Assembly: GCA_964578835.1 (NCBI GenBank)
Contig: CAZOEL010000019.1
Coordinates: 1 to 64,000 of the forward strand
Source of the DNA: CAZOEL01 sp964578835
Lineage (GTDB): Bacteria > Desulfobacterota > Syntrophobacteria > Syntrophobacterales > Syntrophobacteraceae
Reading direction: 5' to 3'
DNA length: 64,000 nt
In this document: piece by piece, positions 16,008 through 25,695 of the stretch
How the letters are laid out: each line of letters starts with the position of its first letter
Numbering within the stretch: position 1 is the stretch's first letter
Made by a program: the position numbers and the translations under genes
Notes under the pieces: model-generated
The model's database searches: none
What the model was told of the DNA's origin: nothing
What the model saw: the letters and a program-made list of their open reading frames with translations, nothing else

Positions 16008-18107
16008 ATGAACTTGGTCAGAAGAGATTTCCTGAAGTGCTGCATTGTCTCCGCAGGGGCCCTTGGACTGGAGATTTCGCCTGCTGGCAAACTGCGGAAA
16101 GCGCTTGCCGCCGGAGTTCCGCGCGTTCCGACGTATCCCATCTCGGACGAAGTCGTCACAACGCTCGAAAAGACTATCGAGCCAATCGCACCGCCTTCCA
16201 GCCCTGTTCTCATGCCGTGCCAACTTGCCGAATACGCGCCAAACAACTACGGAAAATTCCAAGATGGAGAAAAATCCGATTTCCTTCTCCCCGACATGCA
16301 AAACCCGCCAAACTTCGCGCCCTCGGAACGCGATCCGAAGGCCGCGACGCTTTTGACTTTTTTCACTATCAGCGACGTGCATATCGCCGACAAAGAAAGC
16401 CCGGCTCGGGCAATGTATTTCGGCTACCAATATCCGAATCCAAAAATGTTGAATCCCGGAACGGGAGAACTGCAACCCGCGGGTAGTTCAGCAATGTATT
16501 CAGGAAGTACGCTTTATACGCCCCATGTGCTGGATGCCGCCGTCCAGACAATAAACGCCCTGCACAAGGTAACGCCGTTTGATTTTGGCATTGCTCTGGG
16601 GGATGCATGCGACAACAATCAGCTAAATGAGCTTCGATGGTATATCGACGTCCTGGACGGTAAAATGATCCACCCAAGTTCCGGCGCGCACCATGGAGCC
16701 AACCACATTGATTTTCAGAAGCCGTTCCGGGCGGCAGGACTCGACAAGTCGATCAAATGGTACCAGGCTATCGGCAATCACGATCAGTTCTGGATGGGGG
16801 CCGCCCTGCCGACTGAATACATCCGGAAAACCCTCGTCGGATCGAGCATCCTCAACATCGGCATGCGGAGTCTGTTGCCTCCTCACTATATAAACTCAGA
16901 TTGGACCGAGGCACTGAATCAGCATGGTTATTATATGGGTGTAGTCGACGGCTCCAAACCGTACGGGGACATTATCTATGCCGGGCCGGAACAGAGCTAC
17001 AGCAAGCCTCCCAGGGTTGCGGCCGACCCGAGACGCCGCTCTCTTACGATCAACCAATGGATGGCCCAATTCTTCGATACCACTTCCAAACCAGTGGGCC
17101 ACGGATTTACTCGGAAAATGGTAACTGAGGGATTTGCCTGCTATCACTTCTACCCCAAGGCCGGTATTCCGCTCAAAGTCATCGTCCTCGACGATACGGA
17201 CAAGTCCGGCACCGCAGACGGGGCCCTCGATACCAAACGTTACCAATGGCTTATAGAAGAGCTCGAGGATGGTCAGGCCGCCGATCAACTCATGATCATC
17301 TGCGCACATATCCCGTTGCACGCCTTTGGGATGGAGAAGACGCCCCCAAATAAGCAACCGTATCAATATCTGCCGATTTGGACGACGAATTCCTCGTTTG
17401 ACGAAAATGTCACCGAAGGGGATTTGCTTGACATGCTCCATGAATATCCAAACCTTGTCGCATGGATTTCGGGGCACGTTCACCGAAACGCCATTACTCC
17501 TCAACTCGTCGAAGGAGATTTTGAAAAAAGCTTCTGGACGATTGAGACCCCATCGTTGAGGGACTTTCCACAGCAGTTTCGGCATTTCGAGATCGTTCGA
17601 AACAGCGACAATACCGTTTCTATCTTTGTGCTTGACGTAGATCCTGCGGACAATCCGGAACCCATGCCCGACGGGTCGGCCTCGCCTGCGATGACTTCGC
17701 GTCACTACACCATCGGAGCGCAACAGATATTTCAGTCTCCCGCAAATGAGGGACCTGGCATAGACGAGACTACCGGCGTCTATAACGCTCAGCTTGTGAA
17801 ACAGTTAACCCCGGAGATGCAAGCAATAGTAGCGGCGATCAAACCGACGGTCGATTCTTTCCGGATCAATGGCGCAGTTACCGCCAAAAAACGCACGGTC
17901 ACTCTTAAAAACACCGTGGTTGGAAGTACTCCAACTCACTACATTGCAAGTGAATTCTCAAATTTTTCCGACGCCGCATGGCAGCCCTACTCGAACGCTC
18001 CAACCTTTACCGTGAATTCCGAATCCGCCCGCGAAATCTTCTTTAAGGTCAAAGACGGCTCAGAAAAGGAATCGCAAGTTGTGAGCGCAAGGATAGCCGG
18101 AAGATAG
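16008..18107 (+). CDS. Tat-exported metallophosphoesterase (TIGR03768-like)
   Basis: A 699-residue exported enzyme. The N-terminus MNLVRRDFLKCCIVSAGALG carries a twin-arginine signal with a following hydrophobic stretch. The calcineurin-like phosphoesterase ligands appear in order: ISDVHIAD at about 125, GDACDNNQLNELRWY at about 195, GNHDQFW at about 250, CAHIPLHAFG at about 430 and SGHVHRNA at about 490. The C-terminal 120 residues look like an added beta domain. This is the RPA4764/TIGR03768 type of large periplasmic phosphoesterase, whose substrate is not known. The gene is monocistronic. Upstream lies a relic of another, shorter phosphoesterase, not homologous over its length. Confidence 0.88.
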   Translation: MNLVRRDFLKCCIVSAGALGLEISPAGKLRKALAAGVPRVPTYPISDEVVTTLEKTIEPIAPPSSPVLMPCQLAEYAPNNYGKFQDGEKSDFLLPDMQNPPNFAPSERDPKAATLLTFFTISDVHIADKESPARAMYFGYQYPNPKMLNPGTGELQPAGSSAMYSGSTLYTPHVLDAAVQTINALHKVTPFDFGIALGDACDNNQLNELRWYIDVLDGKMIHPSSGAHHGANHIDFQKPFRAAGLDKSIKWYQAIGNHDQFWMGAALPTEYIRKTLVGSSILNIGMRSLLPPHYINSDWTEALNQHGYYMGVVDGSKPYGDIIYAGPEQSYSKPPRVAADPRRRSLTINQWMAQFFDTTSKPVGHGFTRKMVTEGFACYHFYPKAGIPLKVIVLDDTDKSGTADGALDTKRYQWLIEELEDGQAADQLMIICAHIPLHAFGMEKTPPNKQPYQYLPIWTTNSSFDENVTEGDLLDMLHEYPNLVAWISGHVHRNAITPQLVEGDFEKSFWTIETPSLRDFPQQFRHFEIVRNSDNTVSIFVLDVDPADNPEPMPDGSASPAMTSRHYTIGAQQIFQSPANEGPGIDETTGVYNAQLVKQLTPEMQAIVAAIKPTVDSFRINGAVTAKKRTVTLKNTVVGSTPTHYIASEFSNFSDAAWQPYSNAPTFTVNSESAREIFFKVKDGSEKESQVVSARIAGR

Positions 18108-18132
18108 CAGGACGTGGGAGTCATCAGGAAGG

Positions 18133-18370
18133 AATGGCTTGGATAAACAGTTTTTAATCATGCTGAAGTCTCCTTGACTCCCATGTTGAAAAAAGAGCTT
18201 CTTTCGCTGGTCGGCGCAAAAGTTTGAAAAACCTTGATCTGGGCACTCCATCGCGTTCTCCGCCAGTTTCGAGAACGAGGTCATTCTGCTACAAGAGAGC
18301 GCCGAGATAAGAATGAGAAATAAGCCAAGGATTTCATTCTCGTATCTCGGCAGAACAAGTCACCCGTGAT
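18133..18370. repeat. Direct repeat, copy A (~235 bp)
   Basis: Starts AATGGCTTGGATAAACAG and contains GAGCTTCTTTCGCTGGTC, CCGCCAGTTTCGAGAACGA and GGATTTCATTCTCGTATCTC. Copy B at 19341-19574 matches along its whole length at roughly three bases in four. Neither encodes a recognised protein. Together they flank about 970 bases that contain the histidine-kinase relic. Confidence 0.85.
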
Positions 18371-18479
18371 GTGATAGGGGTGAGCTATTGACATCTTGGG
18401 CCAGGGCTTGAAAGGAAATATGCCGGGTTGAGTGAAAGACAATAGATTGCCCATTCCGTATCGACTTTGGTTTGTTGCT

Positions 18480-18899
18480 CTATACTTTCGGCTTGGGCTG
18501 TTTGAGAGGCGGCGTGATTATAAATGTCGATCCTTCTCCCGGCCTGGTCCTAGCCGTGATGCCTCCCCCATGACGTTCAACGATCTTCTTGCAGATAGCC
18601 AGCCCCATACCCGTTCCCTCGTAGTGCTGCCTCTTTCATGCAGCCTTTGGAAGGGGGAGAAGATTCGCTCCAGGTGAAGGGTGAGCGAGGATGAGTTCTG
18701 TGGCGCTGATCGTCCGCTTCACCCGTTCCTCCAGGGAGAGCGTTGTTTGCTGCATCTCCTTCTGTGTAAGTTCTAAGGTATGCTCATAGTCCGTCTTCAC
18801 TGCATACCACCACGCAGAACCGATAAAGATAAAGAGCAGAATCAAAATACCTCTGAGGTGGGTTTTGGATGAGACTTGGTAAACACGTTCTAAGTTCAT
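18480..18899 (-). pseudogene. Histidine kinase relic, core deleted
   Basis: The N-terminus is intact: a start at 18899, a membrane helix ILILLFIFIGSAWWYAV and a coiled segment ELTQKEMQQTTLSLEERVKR. After ILAHPSPGANLLPLPKAA the frame stops and in a shifted frame jumps to the ATPase end of a kinase, YEGTGMGLAICKKIVERHGG followed by GEGSTFIITPPLKQ. The dimerisation domain, the phospho-histidine and most of the ATP lid are missing. An internal deletion with frameshift is the simplest reading. It lies between the two direct repeats, on the opposite strand to its neighbours. Confidence 0.82.
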
Positions 18900-19340
18900 G
18901 ACTAAAGTTCCTTGGCAGGAGACAACCCGAAGGTTTGCTCTCCACCTTTGGGACGATATACAATTCATCACCTAGACGATCGGCTCTGCGACACGCTTGG
19001 CGATGTAAAATTCCGGAACATGATAGCATTTCTGTCCCAGGCTTTCTAGAAGCAAGAAATCAGCAAGGCTCCACCAACCCTTAATCATTTCAGTACCTTG
19101 CCAGAATAACGATGTTGACAGGACCATCAAGGTGCTCAAGTTTCCATGATCATATGGAATATTGGGAGAAGGCCTTCGGAAAATGACATCCAGAAGAGTT
19201 GTGAACACTTTAGCTCTACGGTTATAGCTTTCCCGCTCCTTCCTGAGGTTTTTCCAAAATCAATTGGGAAATCGGCCTCCGACCGTAAAGCCGTAGTAAG
19301 TTGCTGAGTCCATGCTATGGTAATTTTGTTCTCGTTAAGA

Positions 19341-19574
19341 AAATGGCTTGAATAGACAGTTTTCCATCATGTTGGAGTCTCTTGGCTCCCATACTGAAAA
19401 ACGAACTTCTTTCGCTGGTCAATGCACGAGTTTGAAAAACTGGGATCTGTGAAATCCATCGCATCCTCCGCCATTTTCGAGAACGAAGTCATCCTAATAC
19501 AAGAAAGTGAGGAGACAAGAATAAGGCATAAGTCATAGATTTCATTCTTGCATCTCTGCAGAACAAATCACCGA
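19341..19574. repeat. Direct repeat, copy B (~235 bp)
   Basis: Starts AATGGCTTGAATAGACAG and shares CGAACTTCTTTCGCTGGTC, CGCCATTTTCGAGAACGAAG and AGATTTCATTCTTGCATCTC with copy A in the same order and orientation. The 900-odd bases before it, apart from the kinase relic, show only short unrecognised frames, such as a 78-codon one at 18972-19208 on the - strand. Confidence 0.85.
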
Positions 19575-19711
19575 TGCTGCTCGGCTTGACACTTTTTATA
19601 ACCATATGGTAGCTTGCGCATAACTTATTTTTTTCCTCATGGTGTGCCGGAAAGTGCTTCCGGTGTTTTAAGAAAACCTTTTGGGTATCCACCGAGCGAA
19701 AGGAGAACATT

Positions 19712-19987
19712 ATGTCAGGCATCAAGCCTATCCGGATGATTCAGATCGGAATGATTGCGTTGGTTTTTGCAGCGGGTTTTCTGTGCGGATCATTGACGCA
19801 GAGAAACGCAGACGCACAACTCAAAGAGCTTGGCCAAGCCGGGATGCAAAAACTTGGCTCACAGGGAGGTGCGGCCGGCAACATTGTGGAGCTTGGGAAA
19901 TCCATCGTCGAGATGCAGCAGCATGTGGATGGACTGCAAAAGAATATCGATACCCTCAAGGCAGTGAAATCTGCTCTGGGCGGATGA
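19712..19987 (+). CDS. Small exported or anchored helical protein
   Basis: A 91-residue protein with one N-terminal hydrophobic helix, MIQIGMIALVFAAGFLCGSL, then a heptad-rich helix with NIVELGKSIVEMQQHVDGLQ and KNIDTLKAVKSAL. The cysteine after AAGFL could be a lipobox, but the residue before it is Leu, so a simple membrane anchor is as likely. GAAAGGAG eight bases before the ATG is a good ribosome site. It precedes the aquaporin gene by 116 bases. Function unknown; length and coiled-coil tendency resemble small periplasmic helical proteins. Confidence 0.7.
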   Translation: MSGIKPIRMIQIGMIALVFAAGFLCGSLTQRNADAQLKELGQAGMQKLGSQGGAAGNIVELGKSIVEMQQHVDGLQKNIDTLKAVKSALGG

Positions 19988-20103
19988 TGTAAAACCGCGA
20001 ATAATAACACCGACATGAACGTCTTCTAATCCTTCACACATTAAGAGCATTGCGAGAGCCCTGCTGATCTGCCGACCACAGCTCTCGAGAAAGGATTTTT
20101 AAG

Positions 20104-20844
20104 ATGCAGCTTACGAAAAGAGCAGCAGCAGAATTCATGGGAACTTTCTGGTTGGTATTCGGGGGGTGTGGAAGTGCGGTGCTTGCAGCGGCATTCCCCA
20201 ATGTCGGTATAGGTCTCCTTGGGGTATCTCTTGCTTTCGGGCTCACAGTTCTCACGATGGCCTATGCCATTGGCCATATCTCTGGCTGTCATCTCAATCC
20301 TGCCGTCACGGTGGGGCTGACCGTGGGAAAGAGATTTCCTGCATCAGAGGTGCTCCCGTACCTTGTAGCCCAAGTCGCCGGGGGAGTGGTGGGAGCTTTT
20401 GTCCTCTACCTGATCGCCTCCGGCAAAGCCGACTTTAGCCTCAGTAGCGGGTTTGCCTCAAACGGCTACGGTGAGCACTCGCCAGGGGGCTACACCATGG
20501 CCTCTGGGTTTGTTGCCGAGGTGGTCCTCACCTTCATGTTCCTCATGATCATCTTGGGTGCAACCGACAAGAGGGCTCCACAAGGCTTTGCACCCATTGC
20601 CATAGGGCTTGGTCTCACCCTCATCCACCTGATCGGCATCCCCGTAACAAACCTCTCGGTCAATCCGGCGCGCAGCACTGGACCAGCCCTTTTCGTAGGT
20701 GGGTGGGCTATTGCCCAGCTCTGGCTTTTTTGGGTAGCTCCGGTCATTGGAGCTGCACTTGCAGGAGGTCTCTACGGAGTCATTGCTGGTGAGAAGGAAG
20801 CCAAGCCGGAGGTCGTCACCAAGACTGCTGTTGGCGGGGCATAG
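20104..20844 (+). CDS. aqpZ: Aquaporin Z-type water channel
   Basis: A 246-residue six-helix channel of the inner membrane that lets water pass. Both NPA boxes are present: SGCHLNPAVTVGLTVGKR and VTNLSVNPARSTGPALF. The arginine after the second NPA and the histidine and threonine in the expected selectivity positions fit water-specific AqpZ rather than a glycerol facilitator, which would have larger spacing. The start MQLTKRAAAEFMGTFWLVF is canonical. AGAAAGGATTTTTAAG provides the ribosome site. A hairpin of 10-bp arms at 20855-20904 follows the stop and could be a weak terminator. Confidence 0.95.
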   Translation: MQLTKRAAAEFMGTFWLVFGGCGSAVLAAAFPNVGIGLLGVSLAFGLTVLTMAYAIGHISGCHLNPAVTVGLTVGKRFPASEVLPYLVAQVAGGVVGAFVLYLIASGKADFSLSSGFASNGYGEHSPGGYTMASGFVAEVVLTFMFLMIILGATDKRAPQGFAPIAIGLGLTLIHLIGIPVTNLSVNPARSTGPALFVGGWAIAQLWLFWVAPVIGAALAGGLYGVIAGEKEAKPEVVTKTAVGGA

Positions 20845-21363
20845 ATATCGGCATCGGCCCACGATGACGCGGAACAGCCGCTACTCGATTGCCTTCGTGG
20901 GCCGGAACGATCATCACGACCCTTTTACGAAGCCGTATCACCTTTCCAGCAAACATCAATCCACTATAATTATCACCAAGTCTCCCCTTTGGAAGGCAGC
21001 GGACTCCGACTCATGCCGTTAGAGTAAAAAATCGACCCCCAAATGCCTTCAGGTCGGCTTTGTCGCAAGTTCAGTCTAATCTGCAGTTGCGTCATATCGA
21101 AGTTCAATGCGGAGAATTGCGCTTGGGTGAAGGAAAACCATTACAGCATGATGATCATGCCCAAGGGGAATGAATAGAGCCGACTGATCCTTTTTTTCCC
21201 AGTAGATGGTGTTCAATTTTCAAAATCGCTGGTGCAAAAAGCGCCTTTTTTGATCCCCTATCCGGATAGCAAATCAACAGATTAATACAATGATGTTATT
21301 ACGATGGGGTTGCGTAGGGCCCCAACCAGCCTGCCGCTATACATCCCCGAGCCAATCAGAAAA
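20845..21363. other. Intergenic between aqpZ and the transpeptidase
   Basis: No recognisable gene in 519 bases. The hairpin CGGCCCACGA / TCGTGGGCCG at 20855-20904 is the only structured element near aqpZ; a second weak hairpin, GCAAAAAGCGCC plus a T run, lies at 21235-21252. Confidence 0.4.
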
Positions 21364-22137
21364 TCAACTCCTGTGTTTCACCGCCCTCTTTGAGCCCTCG
21401 GATCCGCACCATTTGTCTCCTGCATGGATATAAACCAAGCTACCGCCTTTTATCCTGTTGATTACCGACTTCGCCACTTCGGCCGGGATGGCCGGACACC
21501 CAAGGCTTCGTCCCAGTCGGCCCCCGTTCAGCATCACCGAACGCGCGCTGACATAATTTGCCCCATGCATCACGATTCCGCGCCTGAGCGCATTGTCGTT
21601 GACTCCCTTTTCAAGCCCGTGAAGCTGGAGTGCGATCCCGTGCTTTCCGTAGTATTCTTTGCCCGTAATGAAGAATCCTCGGCTACTCTGACATGATTCG
21701 AGCCGGTTTGAAAAAGTGGTCGCATACGCCCAGCCGGAATTCTTGCCATGGGAGACGAGGAACCTTTCGACTTTGCCCCTCTTCATATCAATCACAAGCA
21801 TTCTTTTAACATGCGAGGGCTTGCTGTAATCGATAACAGTTAGATAACGCCTGTTCCTAATTGCTCGCCTGTAGGACCGGAAGTGGGTTAAAACGTTCGA
21901 TAATGCGCCATTCTCTCCGGTTACTCCGTCACGGATGGTTTTTTCATGGGTCGGAAGTCTTCCGGACTTTGTATCGGCAAATTTATGGCCAATAGCAGAG
22001 CGCCACGGGAGCACCACTATGAAAAGAGCGATAACTCCGGCTAGAAGAAATCGATATTCGGCCAGAGTAAACCGTCGAAGCTTTTCAGTCGCGCTCAAAT
22101 GCTCATGTGTCTTTATTTCCGGATAAAAAGTACGCAT
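21364..22137 (-). CDS. L,D-transpeptidase-like murein enzyme (YkuD_2)
   Basis: A 257-residue protein with one N-terminal hydrophobic helix (FLLAGVIALFIVVLPWRSA) and a C-terminal catalytic domain of the YkuD_2 type. Key residues are the histidines of ALQLHGLEKGVNDNA and RRGIVMHGANYVS and the nucleophile motif GRLGRSLGCPAIP, with the cysteine in SxGCP. Enzymes of this group cross-link or anchor peptidoglycan in the periplasm. The start at 22137 follows a GGGGGG stretch; an ATG five codons earlier at 22152 is also possible. Neighbours give no pathway. Confidence 0.85.
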   Translation of the reverse strand: MRTFYPEIKTHEHLSATEKLRRFTLAEYRFLLAGVIALFIVVLPWRSAIGHKFADTKSGRLPTHEKTIRDGVTGENGALSNVLTHFRSYRRAIRNRRYLTVIDYSKPSHVKRMLVIDMKRGKVERFLVSHGKNSGWAYATTFSNRLESCQSSRGFFITGKEYYGKHGIALQLHGLEKGVNDNALRRGIVMHGANYVSARSVMLNGGRLGRSLGCPAIPAEVAKSVINRIKGGSLVYIHAGDKWCGSEGSKRAVKHRS

Positions 22138-22225
22138 AAGACCCCCCATCAAACCTAATAGCCTTCTCTCTCACCGGGAGGACTTTACAACAAGAGAATT
22201 CTTTTCGCAATGTAACTGCGCCACC

Positions 22226-22438
22226 TCATGTGCTTCCGATCGGTCCTACGAAAAAGAAGGCATGCGGAGGCGCTCCGAACGGGACGAGCGTCGTGCTGGC
22301 GATAAGGGTGACAAGTACGATGGCATCCAACCACATCGATGTTGCAAATGCAGGAGCAGCCATCATTGGGGAGGCAACCCCCTGCAGAATGAACGCAAGG
22401 AACAATCCGGGTGACTGAGCTTTCTTCATAGGGCTCAT
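22226..22438 (-). pseudogene. Fragment of a membrane transporter
   Basis: The frame SPGLFLAFILQGVASPMMAA then PAFATSMWLDAIVLVTLIAS looks like two helices from the middle of a bile acid:sodium symporter-like membrane protein, with no proper N- or C-terminus. It stops shortly after. The similarity is recalled from family consensus rather than searched, so this is tentative; a small membrane protein in its own right is the alternative. Confidence 0.35.
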
Positions 22439-22538
22439 AATTTCTACTTTTCGATCTATAATCTTTAGATGAATTTTCTCTATGGTTCGCGATGGCGCGC
22501 CAATGTGCCTAACCATTGTGTGGTCTTAAGACTTCATG

Positions 22539-22963
22539 CTAACGAAATAAAGGTGGTGAGGTGTACGGGCCGACACCGCGAAGAGGCTTGTCATGGAATT
22601 CATACGGTGCAATGAAATCCCGCCGAGATACGACGTCCTGATCATCCAATTCTATTCCAAGTAGATAACGATTAGCCGTGATGGGTTGCTTGCCCGATCC
22701 CCGTCCTCCTGGGAACATCAGAGCCACTTCATACTTTCTCACATACGTAAATTGCTTTCCGTCGCCCACCACCTCGTTCGGCGGTCCCAGCATTGTTAGG
22801 ACCTCTGCCCTTGTAGTCTTCCCGGGGATGATTTTCGAAGCGATCTCTTCATTCAAATCTTGAAGATACTGGCTAGATCAGGGTCTTCAGCGCGCACTGG
22901 CGGTGCAATGGCAGCGGCAAGCAAGATAGCGGCTACCGATAGAATTGTCTTTACGCTCCTCAT
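22539..22963 (-). pseudogene. BamE/SmpA-like exported protein, frameshifted
   Basis: Starting at 22963, MRSVKTILSVAAILLAAAIA with cleavage near PPVRA is a clear signal peptide, and the protein runs on to EDPDLASIFK. There the frame meets a TGA. The next frame continues directly as LNEEIASKIIPGKTTRAEVL and MLGPPNEVVGDGKQFTYV, the SmpA/OmlA (BamE-like) fold with its GKTTRAEVLTMLGPP motif. One missing base near 22858-22864 explains the break. Either this is a pseudogene or a sequencing error; the rest is intact. Confidence 0.8.
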
Positions 22964-23355
22964 GGGCTCCTTCTGGTGTGGGTGTGGGAGGCGTCATAGC
23001 CTGATGGCTCATATACTGCAACCGGTTGGTGCTGTCTATCCAGTCGGAATGGAGCTTGCCACAGTGACGATGCGGGCAGGACCACCAAACCGAAATGATA
23101 TGAGCATCCCACAATTCCTGAAAATAGCACAACGAAGTGTTCCAAAGTGATTGCCAATCTAGCGATTTTTCTGCATCGACAGTTTCATGCAGGTATGAGG
23201 TTCAGTTTATCTCTCAATGAAGACGCAAAGCGGTATGCGCCAATTTGTAACCATGTGACTCCTTGACGCAGCTCCACCAGAGGTGATATCCGTAGACCTG
23301 CTGGGAACTTTTGCGTATCAGCTATAATTCCCTAGGCATCGAGGAGGTTTATACC

Positions 23356-25695
23356 TTGATAGGCGAAGCGGCGCTGGGAACAAAGTGGGTTTCTGGAACT
23401 CGAAGTCAGACTCGATCGTTGCTTTTCTCATCTACGGGGGTAGCGCCCCATGCCGGCGAAATAGCACATAAAATATTTTTTATTTTATTCCATGCATTTA
23501 TCTTGCTCACCTGTATGGTTGGCGGCGCACTAGCCCAAGTGCAGGCTGGAACCGTATCCGCTTCCAAGAACATCTTGGTCCTGCACGCCTTTGAATCCAA
23601 CGTACCAATTTTCGAACTGATCGATCGTGGAATCAGGAAGACTCTCGATGACGGCGGGGTGGGCATCAGGAACCAGTTCTTTGAATACCTGGACCTGGCG
23701 CGCAACCCCGGGCCTGATCACAGGGAGAAGATGGCCGAGTTGATGCGTCTTCGGTATGGTCATCGCAAAATTGACATGATCATCACGATGTACCCGGAGG
23801 CTCTCCGTTTTCTGCTGTATGAAGGGCGAACTGTCTTTCCGGACGCCCCTATTCTGGCATTGTGGATGCGCGAGGGGGTGGATCTGCCCAATACAGGGCG
23901 CTCCATTACCCTGCATATCCCCACGCGGGACATGGCGGGGACCCTGGAAGCGGCGCTTAATCTTCTTCCGGATACAAAGCGCGTCTTTGTAGTGGCCGGG
24001 GTTTACGAGACGGACAGAGGGATGGAAGAGCAGGCGCGGCGGGACTTCAAGAAATGGGAGGGCCACCTGGAATTTCGATACCTGAGCAACATGCCTCTCG
24101 AGGAAATGCTCACCACGGTATCCAGCGCTCCCCTTGGGACTGTAATCCTCATGCTGCCTTTCACCAAGGACATTACCGGGAGAGTCTTCACGATCAAGGA
24201 GGTGACTCAGCAGGTAAGTCGGGTATCGGCAGCACCGGTCTTTGGCCTTTACGAGCTCCTGCTGGGAGAGGGTATCGTCGGAGGCTCTCTGCTCAGCTAC
24301 GATAGGACCGGCATTCAGGCGGCTCAATTTACTCTCGATATTCTTGAGGACGTCTCAACTGCCGAGAACATACCCCAGTCTCTGAACGTCCCATGCGTGC
24401 CCATGTTCGATTGGAGTCAGCTCAGGCGCTGGAAGTTGAGCGAGGACAGACTGCCTGAAGGTAGCGTCATCGTGAATAGGGAACTCACGCTTTGGGACTT
24501 TAGATACTACATTATAGGGGCTCTGGTGCTCATCGTTTTTCAGTCGTCCCTTATCGTCGGTCTGATTATCAACAGGCGTCACAGGAGATCAGCGGAGGAG
24601 TCCCTTTGGCAGAAAACAAAGGAGCTCGACCAGTTTTTCAATGTTTCGCTTGACCTGCTCTGCATTGCGAACACCGAAGGCTATTTCCTGCTATTGAACC
24701 CTGCCTGGGGAAACGTTCTTGGCTACACACTAAAAGAGCTCACGTCAAGGCAATTTCTTGATTTAGTGCACCCTGACGATCTAGAGCGCACCCAAAAGGC
24801 GCTTGCTTCACTCGTCTCTCAGCAGGAAGTGATCCAGTTTGAAAATCGCTACCGCTCCAAGGACGGCGCCTATCGCTGGCTGGAATGGACTGCAGCCCCT
24901 GCGGGAAACCTCATCTATGCAGCTGCACGAGATTTTACCGATCGGCTAAAGGCCGAAGTCGAGAACCAGCAGCGCAGGGATGAGCTTGCGCATGTCACCC
25001 GTATCGCCATGATGGGGGAGCTTACTTCATCGCTAGCCCACGAGATAAACCAGCCCCTTGCAGCGATTATGACCAACGCTGGAGCAGCCCAGCGATTTCT
25101 TTTGCAGGTCGAGCCTGACATTGATGAGGTGCGGCAGATCCTCGATGACATCATGCGGGACGACATCCGGGCAAGCGAGGTAGTCTCGAAAGTGCGGGCT
25201 CTTTTGAAGAAGGAGAAGCCATGCCAGGAGCCCATGGACCTCAACGAGGTAATCAAACAGGTCGTAGGTCTCATTCGGGGCGAATCCCTTCTCGATGGTC
25301 TGTCGATTGAGACGGACTTTATCCCGGCTCTGGCTCCTATCTATGGGGACAGGACCCAACTGCAGCAAGTAATCCTAAACTTGATTTTGAATGCGGCCGC
25401 CGCCATGGGGGATGCTGAGCCTGAAAGGCGGAGGATCGTGGTAAGAACAGTCATGCCGGATAACCGAACGGTAAAAACATCCGTAAAAGATTATGGGACT
25501 GGCATTGACCAAAACCACATGGATCGCCTCTTTGAGCCCTTCTACACAACCAAGCCAAATGGTTTGGGCGTGGGGCTTTCCATCAGCCAGACCATCATCC
25601 AGGCTCATGGAGGAGCCCTAGAGGCATCGAATAACCCGGAAGGCGGCGCTACTTTTTCCTTCACACTGCCAGTGCGCCAGGAAGAACTACACTGA
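23356..25695 (+). CDS. Sensor histidine kinase with ABC-binding-like input domain
   Basis: A 779-residue membrane sensor kinase. The start is the TTG at 23356: GAGGAGG lies seven bases before it, whereas an upstream TTG at 23311 has none. Order of parts: an N-terminal hydrophobic helix ending in GALAQ, an extracytoplasmic ABC-substrate-binding-like domain (about 65-375, KNILVLHAFESNVPIFELID), a membrane helix YYIIGALVLIVFQSSLIVGL, a PAS domain (LDLLCIANTEGYFLLLNPAW), the HisKA box with LTSSLAHEINQPLAAI, and an ATPase domain with VILNLILNAAAAM and GLGVGLSISQTII. No response regulator follows. Ligand unknown; small organic or aromatic ligands are typical of the input family. Confidence 0.88.
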   Translation: MIGEAALGTKWVSGTRSQTRSLLFSSTGVAPHAGEIAHKIFFILFHAFILLTCMVGGALAQVQAGTVSASKNILVLHAFESNVPIFELIDRGIRKTLDDGGVGIRNQFFEYLDLARNPGPDHREKMAELMRLRYGHRKIDMIITMYPEALRFLLYEGRTVFPDAPILALWMREGVDLPNTGRSITLHIPTRDMAGTLEAALNLLPDTKRVFVVAGVYETDRGMEEQARRDFKKWEGHLEFRYLSNMPLEEMLTTVSSAPLGTVILMLPFTKDITGRVFTIKEVTQQVSRVSAAPVFGLYELLLGEGIVGGSLLSYDRTGIQAAQFTLDILEDVSTAENIPQSLNVPCVPMFDWSQLRRWKLSEDRLPEGSVIVNRELTLWDFRYYIIGALVLIVFQSSLIVGLIINRRHRRSAEESLWQKTKELDQFFNVSLDLLCIANTEGYFLLLNPAWGNVLGYTLKELTSRQFLDLVHPDDLERTQKALASLVSQQEVIQFENRYRSKDGAYRWLEWTAAPAGNLIYAAARDFTDRLKAEVENQQRRDELAHVTRIAMMGELTSSLAHEINQPLAAIMTNAGAAQRFLLQVEPDIDEVRQILDDIMRDDIRASEVVSKVRALLKKEKPCQEPMDLNEVIKQVVGLIRGESLLDGLSIETDFIPALAPIYGDRTQLQQVILNLILNAAAAMGDAEPERRRIVVRTVMPDNRTVKTSVKDYGTGIDQNHMDRLFEPFYTTKPNGLGVGLSISQTIIQAHGGALEASNNPEGGATFSFTLPVRQEELH

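Noticed and set aside
18972..19208. 78-codon frame on the - strand
   Set aside because: No family features and it sits in repeat and relic DNA; could be chance.
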